Part shown: piece by piece, positions 1-5,784 of the stretch | Layout of the letters: each line of letters opens with the position of its first letter | Position numbering within the stretch: the first letter of the stretch is position 1 | Assembly (NCBI GenBank): GCA_900543305.1 | Contig: UQQZ01000096.1 | Coordinates: forward strand, 1 to 8,754 | From: an uncultured Oscillospiraceae bacterium | Lineage (GTDB): Bacteria; Bacillota; Clostridia; Oscillospirales; Acutalibacteraceae | Reading direction: 5' to 3' | Length of the DNA: 8,754 bases | Notes under the pieces: model-generated | What the model was told of the DNA's origin: nothing | Seen by the model: only the letters and a program-made list of their open reading frames with translations | The model's database searches: none | Program-made: the position numbers and the translations under genes

Positions 1-798
1 CCCCCGGACAAACAAACCCTTTTCGCCGAAGCGCCTGCCGCCGCACACCGGGCATGTGATTTCCGTATCCGCGAAAAACAGCAAATTGTTTGGAACAACG
101 CCCAGTCCTTCGCACGTCTCACATCGGCCCCCTTTTGTATTAAAGGAAAAATCCCCTGCTCCCAATCCCAGCTTTTTGGCCTGTTCGGTACGATTTTTCA
201 CCAGCTCGTCAAAGAGACGGTCAAATTCTTCCCGGTTCTGGTCAAAGAAGGACCCTTCCGCTTCCAGGGCCGCCCGACGGAGAGAACGGTCGGTGCTTTC
301 CTTGTAGGGCCCCAGCTGGGCCACGGTGACGGTTTTGCCCTGGAAGGGGATCTGGGCGCTGGCGTACAGCTTCTGATATTCGGTGGTCAGCCGGTTTTCC
401 TCCTGCATCAGGGGGACAATTTCCGGAGAGAAGCTGCGCATTTCCAATTCCAAATTCCGAAACAGCAGATTTCCCAGGATCTCTTCCAGCTCCTGACGGT
501 AGGGAGATTCTACCAGGGCTTTTTGGAAGGCTTTAGCCTTTTCCTCCAGCAGAGGAGATTGCTGATCGTTGTAGGCTTGCTCCTCCTCATAGAAGGTGTT
601 CCGGGTGTCCACAGAGTGACGAATGTAGCACAGAGTGGTCTGGGTGGTCAGGTGGGAGAGCAGGGTTTCATATTCCCGGTACACTTGGGCCTGCTCTGCA
701 GCATTTTTTCCGGCCTGAAGCCGTTGTGTCAACCCCTCCAATTCCCGAGAGACAGCCGGGTAATCAGGGCGGGTATAGGTCATTTCAGAGAATTTCAT
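1..798 (-). CDS. Chimeric ORF: M3 oligoendopeptidase N-terminal half joined in frame to a UvrA-like zinc-finger segment (partial)
   Basis: The frame opens at ATG 798 behind a good ribosome binding site (AAGGAAG, about 6 bases upstream) and stays open to base 1, giving 266 residues. Residues 1 to about 211 read as the N-terminal helical part of an M3-family zinc oligoendopeptidase (COG1164). Recognisable segments are KFSEMTYTRPDY at the start, IRHSVDTRNTFYEEEQAYND, then FSPEIVPLMQEENRLTTEY, SAQIPF, STDRSLRRAAL and the LVKNRTEQAKKLG helix. The family is normally about 560 residues, and its HExxH catalytic motif would lie beyond this point. Instead, from about residue 212 the protein becomes GDFSFNTKGGRCETCEG, followed by LLFFADTEITCPVCGGRRF. 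That is the CxxC...CxxC zinc-binding insertion of UvrA or UvrA-like ABC ATPases. No catalytic residue of either family is present. It lies 35 bases downstream of the TetR gene and may share its transcript. The M3 assignment is confident; whether the join is real biology is doubtful. Confidence 0.8.
   Translation of the reverse strand, partial: MKFSEMTYTRPDYPAVSRELEGLTQRLQAGKNAAEQAQVYREYETLLSHLTTQTTLCYIRHSVDTRNTFYEEEQAYNDQQSPLLEEKAKAFQKALVESPYRQELEEILGNLLFRNLELEMRSFSPEIVPLMQEENRLTTEYQKLYASAQIPFQGKTVTVAQLGPYKESTDRSLRRAALEAEGSFFDQNREEFDRLFDELVKNRTEQAKKLGLGAGDFSFNTKGGRCETCEGLGVVPNNLLFFADTEITCPVCGGRRFGEKGLFVRG
145..180 (-). other. Putative chimera junction between M3 peptidase and UvrA-like sequence
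   Basis: The family identity switches here. Bases 180-166 encode AKKLG, which fits both parents: M3 peptidases carry a similar AKKLG in the helix after LVK.R, and UvrA-like proteins have a comparable stretch just before the FSFNxKGGRC zinc-binding segment. Codon use changes across the same point: 14 of 16 threonine codons on the M3 side are ACC, while all four on the UvrA side are ACA or ACG. A short shared sequence at the join fits either microhomology recombination or a chimeric assembly. Confidence 0.6.
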
Positions 799-833
799 CG
801 TGTTCTTCCTTTCTCAAAGAAAAGTGAAAATGC

Positions 834-1466
834 TTAGGGGAGGAGATGGCCTGAGGTGCCGGAGCGGGGAAGATCCTCTTCTGAAGGGATCCCCTGAAGA
901 AAGTCCATTCCGTGCAGCATGATGCTCTGGGCCATTTTAGCCATTTCCTCCACAGAGGTGGTCATTCCCTCTTCCAGCCATTTCTGGAGGAGCCCAATGT
1001 GCCCGCTGCTGACGAAGGCGTAGAAATACTCCAGCTGCCGGGGAGTAGCTCCCCACAGATGGCTGGAATAAGCTGCCAGACAGCTTTCCCATCCCAGGGA
1101 AAGCAGCCGCGTAGCGAAGGCCTTGTCCCCATATTCCCCCAAAAGGATGGTGCAGACATCGGCGTTTTCTTTCAGGCATCGATAGATTTCCGTGATGACC
1201 TGGAGAAAGCTGGGAGGTTCCGGACCGTGATCCAGGATGGGTGCCAGAGCCTGTTGAAAGTCTGCCAGCATGTCTTCCTCCATTTGGTGGAGCAGATCGT
1301 AAAGGTCGGTGTAGTGGGCATAAAAGGTACTGCGATTGATCCCGGCCCGCTGACAAACTTCCCGTACCGTGATGCGCTGAATAGGTTTTTCTTTCAGCAG
1401 ATCAGTAAAGGCCCGGCGGACCAAGGCATGGGTCAACCGGGTCGGGCGGGCCCTTCGGGTTCTCAT
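834..1466 (-). CDS. TetR/AcrR-family transcriptional regulator
   Basis: This is a 210-residue DNA-binding regulator. The N-terminal TetR helix-turn-helix occupies about residues 15-60, with the signature ITVREVCQRAGINRSTFYAHY at 32-52, followed by a helical C-terminal ligand and dimerisation domain (about 70-190). The C-terminal half resembles the regulators with a TetR_C_33-like domain that often accompany HTH variants reading NRSTFYAHY, and no ligand can be inferred. ATG 1466 was chosen because an AGGAGG lies 11 bases upstream. GTG 1469 immediately before it has better spacing (8 bases) and is an equally possible start. The upstream extension of the frame lacks TetR homology and crosses the promoter. 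The gene is divergent from the O-acetyltransferase and has a near-consensus promoter at 1522-1550. The next gene on the same strand (the M3 fragment) starts 35 bases after its stop, so regulator and peptidase may be co-transcribed. Autoregulation and control of the divergent gene are inferred from layout only. Confidence 0.9.
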   Translation of the reverse strand: MRTRRARPTRLTHALVRRAFTDLLKEKPIQRITVREVCQRAGINRSTFYAHYTDLYDLLHQMEEDMLADFQQALAPILDHGPEPPSFLQVITEIYRCLKENADVCTILLGEYGDKAFATRLLSLGWESCLAAYSSHLWGATPRQLEYFYAFVSSGHIGLLQKWLEEGMTTSVEEMAKMAQSIMLHGMDFLQGIPSEEDLPRSGTSGHLLP

Positions 1467-1521
1467 CACAGTGTCATCCTCCTGTTTCGTGGATGGAAAA
1501 GGGAGCCTTTTCCTGGGGTTC

Positions 1522-1550
1522 ATTATAATATACGAAAAAGAAAAGTGCAA
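1522..1550 (-). promoter_or_regulatory. Sigma-A promoter for the TetR gene
   Basis: On the minus strand TTGCAC (1550-1545) is followed after exactly 17 bases by TATAAT (1527-1522), close to the sigma-A consensus. Transcription would begin near 1515 and leave a leader of about 50 bases before the TetR start. Confidence 0.75.
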
Positions 1551-1566
1551 TGGAGGGTTTTCTGCC

Positions 1567-1595
1567 TTGCGGAGGGAGGGAAAGGGTGCTATACT
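1567..1595 (+). promoter_or_regulatory. Sigma-A promoter for the O-acetyltransferase gene
   Basis: TTGCGG (1567-1572), a 17-base spacer and TATACT (1590-1595) form a plausible promoter starting near 1602, about 28 bases before the acetyltransferase start. Its -35 box lies only 16 bases from the -35 box of the opposite promoter, so one bound repressor could block both. Confidence 0.65.
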
Positions 1596-1629
1596 GAAAC
1601 AAAATTCTTGGGAAAGAGGCGGCTTTTTT

Positions 1630-2274
1630 ATGGGAGAAGAACAGAGAATTTTAAAGGGAATTGTATTTTGTCCTGGGGATCCGGAGTTGAAGGCCATCAA
1701 GCTGCGTACCCACAACTTGAATTTGGATTACAACAAGACCTATGAGGATGAAACCGAGAAGCGGAAAGAGCTCCTGTCCCAGATGGTGGGGGAGATGGGG
1801 GAGAACGGCTTTATTCAGGGGCCGGTTTTCTTCCATTATGGGGTTCACACCAAAATCGGGAAGAACTTCTTCGGCAACTTTAACCTGACCATTCAGGACG
1901 ATGGGGAAGTGACCATTGGAGACCGGTGTAATTTTGGGCCCAACATCACCATTGTGACCCCGGTTCATCCCATGATTCCCGAGGAGCGCAATGCCCTTCA
2001 GGCGCCGGATGGCACCATGAAGCGTCTGTGCTACGCCAAGCCTGTACACATCGGCAATGACTGCTGGCTGGGGGCCAATGTGGTGGTCTGTCCTGGCGTC
2101 ACCATTGGGGACGGCTGTGTGATCGGTGCTGGCAGCGTGGTGACCCGGGATATTCCGCCCCGGACTTTTGCTGCAGGGAATCCTTGCCGGGTGATTCGGG
2201 AGATCACCGAAAAGGACAGTATGAAATACAAGCCGGAAATCCTGGCGGAGTTCACCGTTCCCGAACAGAAATAA
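1630..2274 (+). CDS. Maltose/galactoside-type sugar O-acetyltransferase (LbH fold)
   Basis: This 214-residue protein would transfer an acetyl group from acetyl-CoA to a sugar hydroxyl in the cytoplasm. The order is that of the Maa/LacA family: an N-terminal helical region with RTHNLNLDYNKT (residues 26-37), then left-handed beta-helix hexapeptide repeats. These include VTIGDRCNFGPNITI (94-108), VHIGNDCWLGANVVV (139-153) and VTIGDGCVIGAGSVV (157-171), followed by the closing AAGNPCRVIREI (181-192). His113 in the TPVHP segment matches the catalytic histidine of the family. Length is slightly above the usual 185-205 residues because of a short C-terminal tail. ATG 1630 has an AAGAGG about 10 bases upstream and begins where family proteins begin; the frame is open further upstream, but that part overlaps the promoter. 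The true acceptor sugar cannot be read from sequence. The gene is monocistronic, with a terminator straight after it. Confidence 0.9.
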   Translation: MGEEQRILKGIVFCPGDPELKAIKLRTHNLNLDYNKTYEDETEKRKELLSQMVGEMGENGFIQGPVFFHYGVHTKIGKNFFGNFNLTIQDDGEVTIGDRCNFGPNITIVTPVHPMIPEERNALQAPDGTMKRLCYAKPVHIGNDCWLGANVVVCPGVTIGDGCVIGAGSVVTRDIPPRTFAAGNPCRVIREITEKDSMKYKPEILAEFTVPEQK

Positions 2275-2330
2275 GGAAAGAAAGGGGCCTTTTTTAAGTC
2301 TCCTTTTTTAGATTGCCCCAAATGAGCGCA

Positions 2331-2364
2331 AAAAAAGCCGTCCCAGGGGAGGGCGGCCTTTTTT
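2331..2364 (+). terminator. Intrinsic terminator after the O-acetyltransferase gene
   Basis: GCCGTCCC (2337-2344) pairs with GGGCGGC (2351-2357) across a short AGGGGA loop with one bulge, flanked by a run of A before and TTTTTT after. The A/T flanks mean it could also work on the minus strand, but no minus gene ends here. Confidence 0.8.
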
Positions 2365-2550
2365 GCATAATAAGAGGAAGTACGGAGAAAAATGAGGATA
2401 TTGATGAGGATAGTCAAAATCCTATGGCCACTTTCTGACCACGGTTTCAGGATACGCCCGAAATGTGAAGATTCCCTGAAGATTAGTTGAGGATTCTCTA
2501 AAAATCCTGTGATTTGAAAGGGTCCGGTAGGGGAAAACCTGTTTCTCGCA
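2365..2550. other. Gene-free stretch with two short inverted repeats, no assigned function
   Basis: No credible coding frame was found; the minus-strand frame that crosses it matches no family I recognise and runs into the acetyltransferase. Two small inverted repeats of the same form, AGGAT...ATCCT, lie at 2407-2423 and 2490-2508 with 7- and 9-base centres, about 83 bases apart and upstream of the decarboxylase promoter. They could be operator sites or simply AT-rich chance matches. Confidence 0.3.
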
Positions 2551-2554
2551 ACTC

Positions 2555-2583
2555 TTGACAGTTTTGGGGAAACATGGTACACT
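2555..2583 (+). promoter_or_regulatory. Strong sigma-A promoter for the decarboxylase beta/gamma transcript
   Basis: A perfect TTGACA (2555-2560), a 17-base spacer and TACACT (2578-2583) predict a start near 2590, directly at the 5' edge of the structured leader. The predicted start fits the riboswitch boundary, which supports both calls. Confidence 0.8.
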
Positions 2584-2590
2584 AGCAACG

Positions 2591-2704
2591 AACTAGGGGA
2601 GTAGTCGGCATGAACCCTCATGCAGCTAAGTCAACATTCTGAGCGTGGTGCTCTGGTTTAGCTTGAAACGACAAGACCTGTGCCATTGGCATAGGTCTTT
2701 TTTT
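2591..2704 (+). promoter_or_regulatory. yybP-ykoY (Mn2+-sensing) riboswitch-like leader with expression platform
   Basis: The leader shows the conserved parts I associate with the yybP-ykoY family (RF00080). These are GGGGAGTAG at 2596-2604 near the 5' end, GTCAACA at 2630-2636 inside the second arm, and CAAGACCTGTGCC at 2672-2684 near the 3' end. The helices can be drawn by eye. GTCG (2604-2607) pairs with CGAC (2669-2672) to close the domain. GCATGA/TCATGC (2608-2623) forms a perfect hairpin. AGCTAA/TTAGCT (2624-2663) encloses GTCAACA as an internal loop below a GAGC/GCTC tip. The 3' strand of the closing stem overlaps the 5' arm of the following terminator, so aptamer folding should prevent termination. 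This matches the known ON response of Mn2+-binding members. Identification is from remembered consensus, not a covariance-model search. Confidence 0.7.
2673..2704 (+). terminator. Riboswitch-controlled intrinsic terminator
   Basis: AAGACCTGTGCC (2673-2684) pairs with GGCATAGGTCTT (2688-2699), a 12-bp stem with one G-T pair and a 3-base loop, followed by seven T. It sits about 55 bases before the beta-subunit start and shares its 5' arm with the conserved 3' end of the aptamer, so it is conditional rather than an end-of-operon terminator. Confidence 0.85.
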
Positions 2705-2760
2705 ATACCCCTGATTCAGGAAAAGCATCCCATAAAAATCAAGGAAGGATGAAGAAAACA

Positions 2761-3888
2761 ATGGAATTCTTATGGGAAGGTCTGTTATCGATTACCTGGC
2801 AACAGGTGGTCATGTATGTGGTGGGGGCACTCCTCATCTGGCTGGCCATCAAGAAAGATTACGAACCTGCCTTGTTGCTGCCTATGGGTTTTGGCGCAAT
2901 CCTGGTAAACCTCCCCACCTCCGGTGTGCTCAACCAGGTGATGGAAGGAGTAGGCGAAACCCACGGGATTATCCAATGGCTCTTTGAAGTGGGGATTGAG
3001 GCTTCCGAGGCATTCCCCCTGCTGCTGTTCATCGGCATCGGCGCCATGATCGACTTTGGTCCCCTGCTGTCCAACCCGAAAATGTTCCTGTTCGGCGCTG
3101 CGGCCCAGTTTGGTATTTTCCTGACCATTTTCCTGGCAGCTGTGTTGGGCTTCGACATTCGGGACGCTGCGTCTATCGGTATCATCGGCGCGGCGGACGG
3201 TCCCACTTCCATTCTGGTGTCCCAGGTGCTCAAGTCCAATTATATTGGGCCCATTGCGGTGGCGGCTTATTCTTATATGGCATTGGTGCCCATCATTCAG
3301 CCTTTGGCCATCAAGGCAGTGACCACCAAGAAAGAACGGGCCATTCGCATGGAGTACCGTCCCAATGCGGTGACCAAGACCACCCGGATCCTGTTCCCCA
3401 TTATGGTAACTTTTGTGGCTGGTCTGGTAGCTCCCGCCTCTGTTTCTCTGGTAGGGTTTCTCATGTTCGGCAACCTGATCCGGGAATGCGGTGTGCTCAA
3501 TCGTCTGTCTGAAACCGCTCAGAACGATCTGGCCAATTTGGTGACCTTGCTCTTGGGCATCACCATTTCCTTCTCCATGCGGGCAGATCAGTTTGTCACC
3601 TTGCAGACCATCATGATCATGGCTCTTGGCCTGTTTGCCTTCGTGTTTGATACGGTTGCCGGCGTGGTCTTTGCCAAGATCCTCAACATCTTCAGCCGTA
3701 CGAAGATCAACCCCATGGTAGGTGCCGCTGGCATCTCCGCCTTCCCCATGTCTGCCCGTGTGGTGGAAAAGATGGGCATTGCGGAGAACAACCAGAACCA
3801 TCTGCTGATGCACGCTGTTGGCGCCAATGTTTCCGGTCAGATCGCTTCCGCAGTGGCCGGCGGCATTGTACTGGGTTTCTTTATGTAA
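2761..3888 (+). CDS. Sodium-ion-translocating decarboxylase, beta subunit (OadB/GcdB/MmdB family)
   Basis: This 375-residue polytopic membrane protein is the Na+-pumping subunit of biotin-dependent decarboxylases. It couples decarboxylation of carboxybiotin to Na+ export. Family hallmarks are EASEAFPLLLFIGIGAMIDF (80-99), GAADGPTSI (143-151) with the essential aspartate at 146, NPMVGAAGISAFPMSARV (317-334) and HAVGANVSGQIASA (351-364) with the conserved asparagine at 356. About nine to eleven hydrophobic segments are visible. Length matches the family (about 375-430). I prefer ATG 2761: AAGGAAGG at 2741-2748 lies 12 bases before it, whereas the earlier in-frame ATG 2749 directly abuts that ribosome binding site; spacing is not ideal for either. 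The 46-residue gamma-like gene follows after 75 bases. No alpha (carboxyltransferase) or biotin carrier gene is here, so the substrate (oxaloacetate, methylmalonyl-CoA, glutaconyl-CoA or malonate) cannot be decided. Expression is probably controlled by the riboswitch-like leader. Confidence 0.93.
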   Translation: MEFLWEGLLSITWQQVVMYVVGALLIWLAIKKDYEPALLLPMGFGAILVNLPTSGVLNQVMEGVGETHGIIQWLFEVGIEASEAFPLLLFIGIGAMIDFGPLLSNPKMFLFGAAAQFGIFLTIFLAAVLGFDIRDAASIGIIGAADGPTSILVSQVLKSNYIGPIAVAAYSYMALVPIIQPLAIKAVTTKKERAIRMEYRPNAVTKTTRILFPIMVTFVAGLVAPASVSLVGFLMFGNLIRECGVLNRLSETAQNDLANLVTLLLGITISFSMRADQFVTLQTIMIMALGLFAFVFDTVAGVVFAKILNIFSRTKINPMVGAAGISAFPMSARVVEKMGIAENNQNHLLMHAVGANVSGQIASAVAGGIVLGFFM

Positions 3889-3898
3889 GAGAAGACGG

Positions 3899-3921
3899 AG
3901 ACTGAAAGTTTGCAGTCTTTT
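3899..3921 (+). terminator. Weak hairpin between beta and gamma genes (possible partial attenuator)
   Basis: AGACTG (3899-3904) pairs perfectly with CAGTCT (3913-3918) across an 8-base loop and runs into TTTT. With only six base pairs it would be at most a leaky terminator or an mRNA-processing structure that sets the beta to gamma ratio. Confidence 0.3.
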
Positions 3922-3963
3922 GCGAGAAACGAGCGTTGAAGCGCACAGGAAGGAGTAAATAGA

Positions 3964-4104
3964 GTGAATCCTGAAGTGATGACAAATATGATGGAAGCTC
4001 TGGGGATCATGGGCAAAGGGATGCTGGGCATCTTTGTGGTGATTGTGATCATTGCTTTGCTGGTCTATGGATTGACCAAGATCAGTTCCCAGAAAAAATC
4101 TTAA
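3964..4104 (+). CDS. Decarboxylase gamma-like small membrane subunit (OadG family)
   Basis: This 46-residue protein starts at GTG 3964, with AGGAG 8 bases upstream. It has a short polar N-terminus, one transmembrane helix (about residues 19-38, GMLGIFVVIVIIALLVYGLT) and a lysine-rich end. The glycine-spaced GIMGKGMLGIF leading into the helix is the pattern of OadG/PF04277 gamma subunits, which hold the alpha and beta subunits together at the membrane. It is far shorter than enterobacterial OadG (about 80 residues) and lacks the C-terminal tail that binds the alpha subunit and zinc, as is common for clostridial versions. Its position directly downstream of the beta gene and before a shared terminator is the strongest support. 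An ATG at 3979 is an alternative start, but it has no ribosome binding site. Confidence 0.8.
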   Translation: MNPEVMTNMMEALGIMGKGMLGIFVVIVIIALLVYGLTKISSQKKS

Positions 4105-4119
4105 AATTGGATTGCACGG

Positions 4120-4150
4120 AAAAGGGCGGGCTTGAGAGCTTGCCCTTTTT
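4120..4150 (+). terminator. Intrinsic terminator of the beta/gamma transcript
   Basis: AAAAGGGC (4120-4127) pairs with GCCCTTTT (4142-4149), and the stem continues inward (GGGCT with AGCTT, two G-T pairs) to a TGAG loop, giving about 13 bp ending in five T. It separates the decarboxylase genes from asnA. Confidence 0.85.
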
Positions 4151-4183
4151 GCATGTTTGCTCACATGTTCTTGCAGAAATCCC

Positions 4184-4212
4184 TTTTCATCCCCGGAAAT
4201 TCCTGGTATAAT
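4184..4212 (+). promoter_or_regulatory. Sigma-A promoter for asnA
   Basis: TTTTCA (4184-4189), a 17-base spacer and a perfect TATAAT (4207-4212) predict a start near 4219, only about 25 bases before the asnA start. The leader is too short for a T-box or other riboswitch. Confidence 0.7.
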
Positions 4213-4243
4213 AAAGGGCAGTTTGAAAGAAGGGGGAACCGAT

Positions 4244-5245
4244 ATGACTATTTTACCGGAGAACTACCAGCCTGCTCTGGGTCTGTATGAGACCCAAAAG
4301 GCCATCGGGTTGATCAAAAATATTTTTCTTGTAAAACTCTGTGCGGCGCTTCATTTAAAGCGCGTCACTGCGCCCTTGTTTGTAGATCCTGCCACTGGCC
4401 TCAATGATGACCTGAACGGGGTGGAGCGTCCGGTGAGCTTTGATATCCCAGCTGTGGGAAAAGAAGCCCAGGTGGTTCATTCTCTGGCAAAATGGAAGCG
4501 TTTGGCCCTGCATGACTACAACTTTTTCGTAGGCAATGGTCTGGTGACGGACATGAACGCTATCCGCCGGGACGAGGAACTGGATAATCTCCACTCCATC
4601 TATGTGGACCAGTGGGACTGGGAAAAGGTGATCGACGAGAGCACCCGGAATGAAGAGTACCTGAAAGAGACGGTTCGCCGGATTGTCAGCGCCATTTGCG
4701 GGACTCTGGACGAGCTGAAATGGCAATTTTCCAACCTGGAGACAGAGCTTTGCCGGGAAGTGACCTTTATCACATCCCAGGCGCTGGAAGACCGATGGCC
4801 GGAGCTTTCGCCCAAGGAGCGGGAAAACGCCATTGTCAAGGAATACGGCACGGTGTTCATTCAGCAAATCGGTGGGAAACTGAAAAGCGGCAAGCCTCAC
4901 GACGGCCGGGCTCCCGACTATGATGACTGGGCCCTTAACGGGGATCTCCTGTTCTGGCACGAGCCCTTGGGCCTGGCTTTGGAAATCAGCAGCATGGGAA
5001 TCCGAGTTGACCCTGAGAGTCTAGACCGGCAGTTGACGGAATCCGGATGTGACGCCCGGCGGAACCTGCCCTTCCACAAAATGCTCCTGAACGGGGAACT
5101 GCCTCTCACCATCGGCGGTGGTATCGGCCAAAGCCGGCTGTGCATGCTTTTGTTGGGAAAAGCCCATATCGGGGAAGTCCAATCTTCTCTGTGGGATGAG
5201 GAAACCAAGCGCCTTTGCAAAGAGGCCGGGATCGTTTTGTTGTAA
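4244..5245 (+). CDS. asnA: Aspartate--ammonia ligase (asparagine synthetase A)
   Basis: This 333-residue cytoplasmic enzyme makes asparagine from aspartate, ammonia and ATP. It is related to class II aminoacyl-tRNA synthetases and does not use glutamine. Family segments in order are [14 protein letters not shown] (8-21), [21 protein letters not shown] near 41-61, [15 protein letters not shown] (78-92), [17 protein letters not shown] (99-115) and [11 protein letters not shown] (117-127). The last two are [11 protein letters not shown] (246-256) and the ATP-binding GGGIGQSRL (291-299). Length matches E. coli AsnA (330). ATG 4244 has AAGGGGG at about 7 bases; the longer frame upstream would start inside the preceding terminator. 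The DUF1648-type gene begins 10 bases after its stop, so the two are probably co-transcribed and translationally coupled. Confidence 0.97.
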   Translation: MTILPENYQPALGLYETQKAIGLIKNIFLVKLCAALHLKRVTAPLFVDPATGLNDDLNGVERPVSFDIPAVGKEAQVVHSLAKWKRLALHDYNFFVGNGLVTDMNAIRRDEELDNLHSIYVDQWDWEKVIDESTRNEEYLKETVRRIVSAICGTLDELKWQFSNLETELCREVTFITSQALEDRWPELSPKERENAIVKEYGTVFIQQIGGKLKSGKPHDGRAPDYDDWALNGDLLFWHEPLGLALEISSMGIRVDPESLDRQLTESGCDARRNLPFHKMLLNGELPLTIGGGIGQSRLCMLLLGKAHIGEVQSSLWDEETKRLCKEAGIVLL

Positions 5246-5255
5246 GGAAAGGCGT

Positions 5256-5684
5256 ATGAAATCTTTTTTCAAAAGCTATTGGCTTGAGCTGGCCCTGGGA
5301 GCTTTGGGCCTGTTGGGGGCGTTGATCGCTTTTCCCTTTTTGCCGGAGAGCATACCGGCCCAATGGACCGATGGCCAGGTATCTTCCACCATGCCGAAAG
5401 GGGGACTCTTTGCGATTCCCCTGATTCAGCTGGTGGTGACGGTGTTATTTCATTGGTGGATCCAGGAGAGTCTGAAGAAATTTCCCGGGGTGGGCTCCAC
5501 TCTTTCCGGATTTGAGCGATTGCTGCCCCTGATGCTGGCGGTAATAGCCCTTACCCTGGAACTTTGCGTTATGCTGGCAGCTTGGGGTGTGTCCCTGCGC
5601 ATTGAGGTCATCTTCTTGGTGGAGCTGCTGCTGGTCCCCTTTGTGCTGCTGGCCTTTGTGGGACGGAAGTTTTTGGGAAAGTAA
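5256..5684 (+). CDS. DUF1648-type integral membrane protein
   Basis: This is a 142-residue protein of unknown function with four hydrophobic segments at about 10-27, 50-68, 88-110 and 115-135. The loop after the first helix, FPFLPESIPAQWTDGQVSSTMPK, matches the DUF1648 pattern (LP..IP.HW...G..D), the N-terminal module of SdpI-like immunity and signalling membrane proteins. It lacks the additional SdpI helices, so SdpI-like immunity should not be assumed. ATG 5256 has AAGGAAAGG starting inside the asnA stop codon, indicating coupling to asnA. The frame is open upstream inside asnA, but that part is a shadow of asnA. The co-transcription with asnA has no obvious functional meaning. Confidence 0.75.
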   Translation: MKSFFKSYWLELALGALGLLGALIAFPFLPESIPAQWTDGQVSSTMPKGGLFAIPLIQLVVTVLFHWWIQESLKKFPGVGSTLSGFERLLPLMLAVIALTLELCVMLAAWGVSLRIEVIFLVELLLVPFVLLAFVGRKFLGK

Positions 5685-5703
5685 GCTGTCCCTTCTCTCA
5701 AAG

Positions 5704-5740
5704 AAGAAAGGCCATCCTGAACGTCAGGATGGCCTTTCTT
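5704..5740. terminator. Perfect 17-bp hairpin between convergent genes
   Basis: Bases 5704-5720 pair perfectly with 5724-5740 around a 3-base ACG loop. It lies 20 bases after the DUF1648 gene and about 45 bases beyond the end of the convergent patatin gene, so it probably terminates both transcripts. The T tract is interrupted (TTTCTT), so its strength rests on the long stem. Confidence 0.75.
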
Positions 5741-5784
5741 CGTGCTGGGGAGCCGGGAAAAGTATTTTGAAGAAGACCTTTGGG

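Noticed and set aside
2031..2621. Minus-strand open frame of 196 codons crossing the intergenic region
   Set aside because: It runs antisense through the acetyltransferase, its terminator and the riboswitch-like leader, has no good ribosome binding site and resembles no protein family.
2749..2760. Upstream in-frame ATG for the beta subunit
   Set aside because: It directly abuts the AAGGAAGG ribosome binding site with no spacer, and family proteins usually begin near the MEFL segment at 2761. It cannot be fully excluded.
2541..3930. GTTTCTCGCA at 2541-2550 recurs inverted as TGCGAGAAAC at 3921-3930, bracketing the beta-subunit gene
   Set aside because: An 11-base match is expected several times by chance in a window of this size, and neither copy lies in a recognisable structure.
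2785..4164. 459-codon minus-strand open frame opposite the decarboxylase genes
   Set aside because: Its His/Gln-rich, low-complexity composition is typical of an antisense shadow of a GC-rich membrane-protein gene; the plus-strand product has clear family motifs.
4151..4243. Possible T-box leader in front of asnA
   Set aside because: The promoter lies only about 30 bases before the start codon, leaving no room for a T-box; no specifier stem or T-box sequence is visible.
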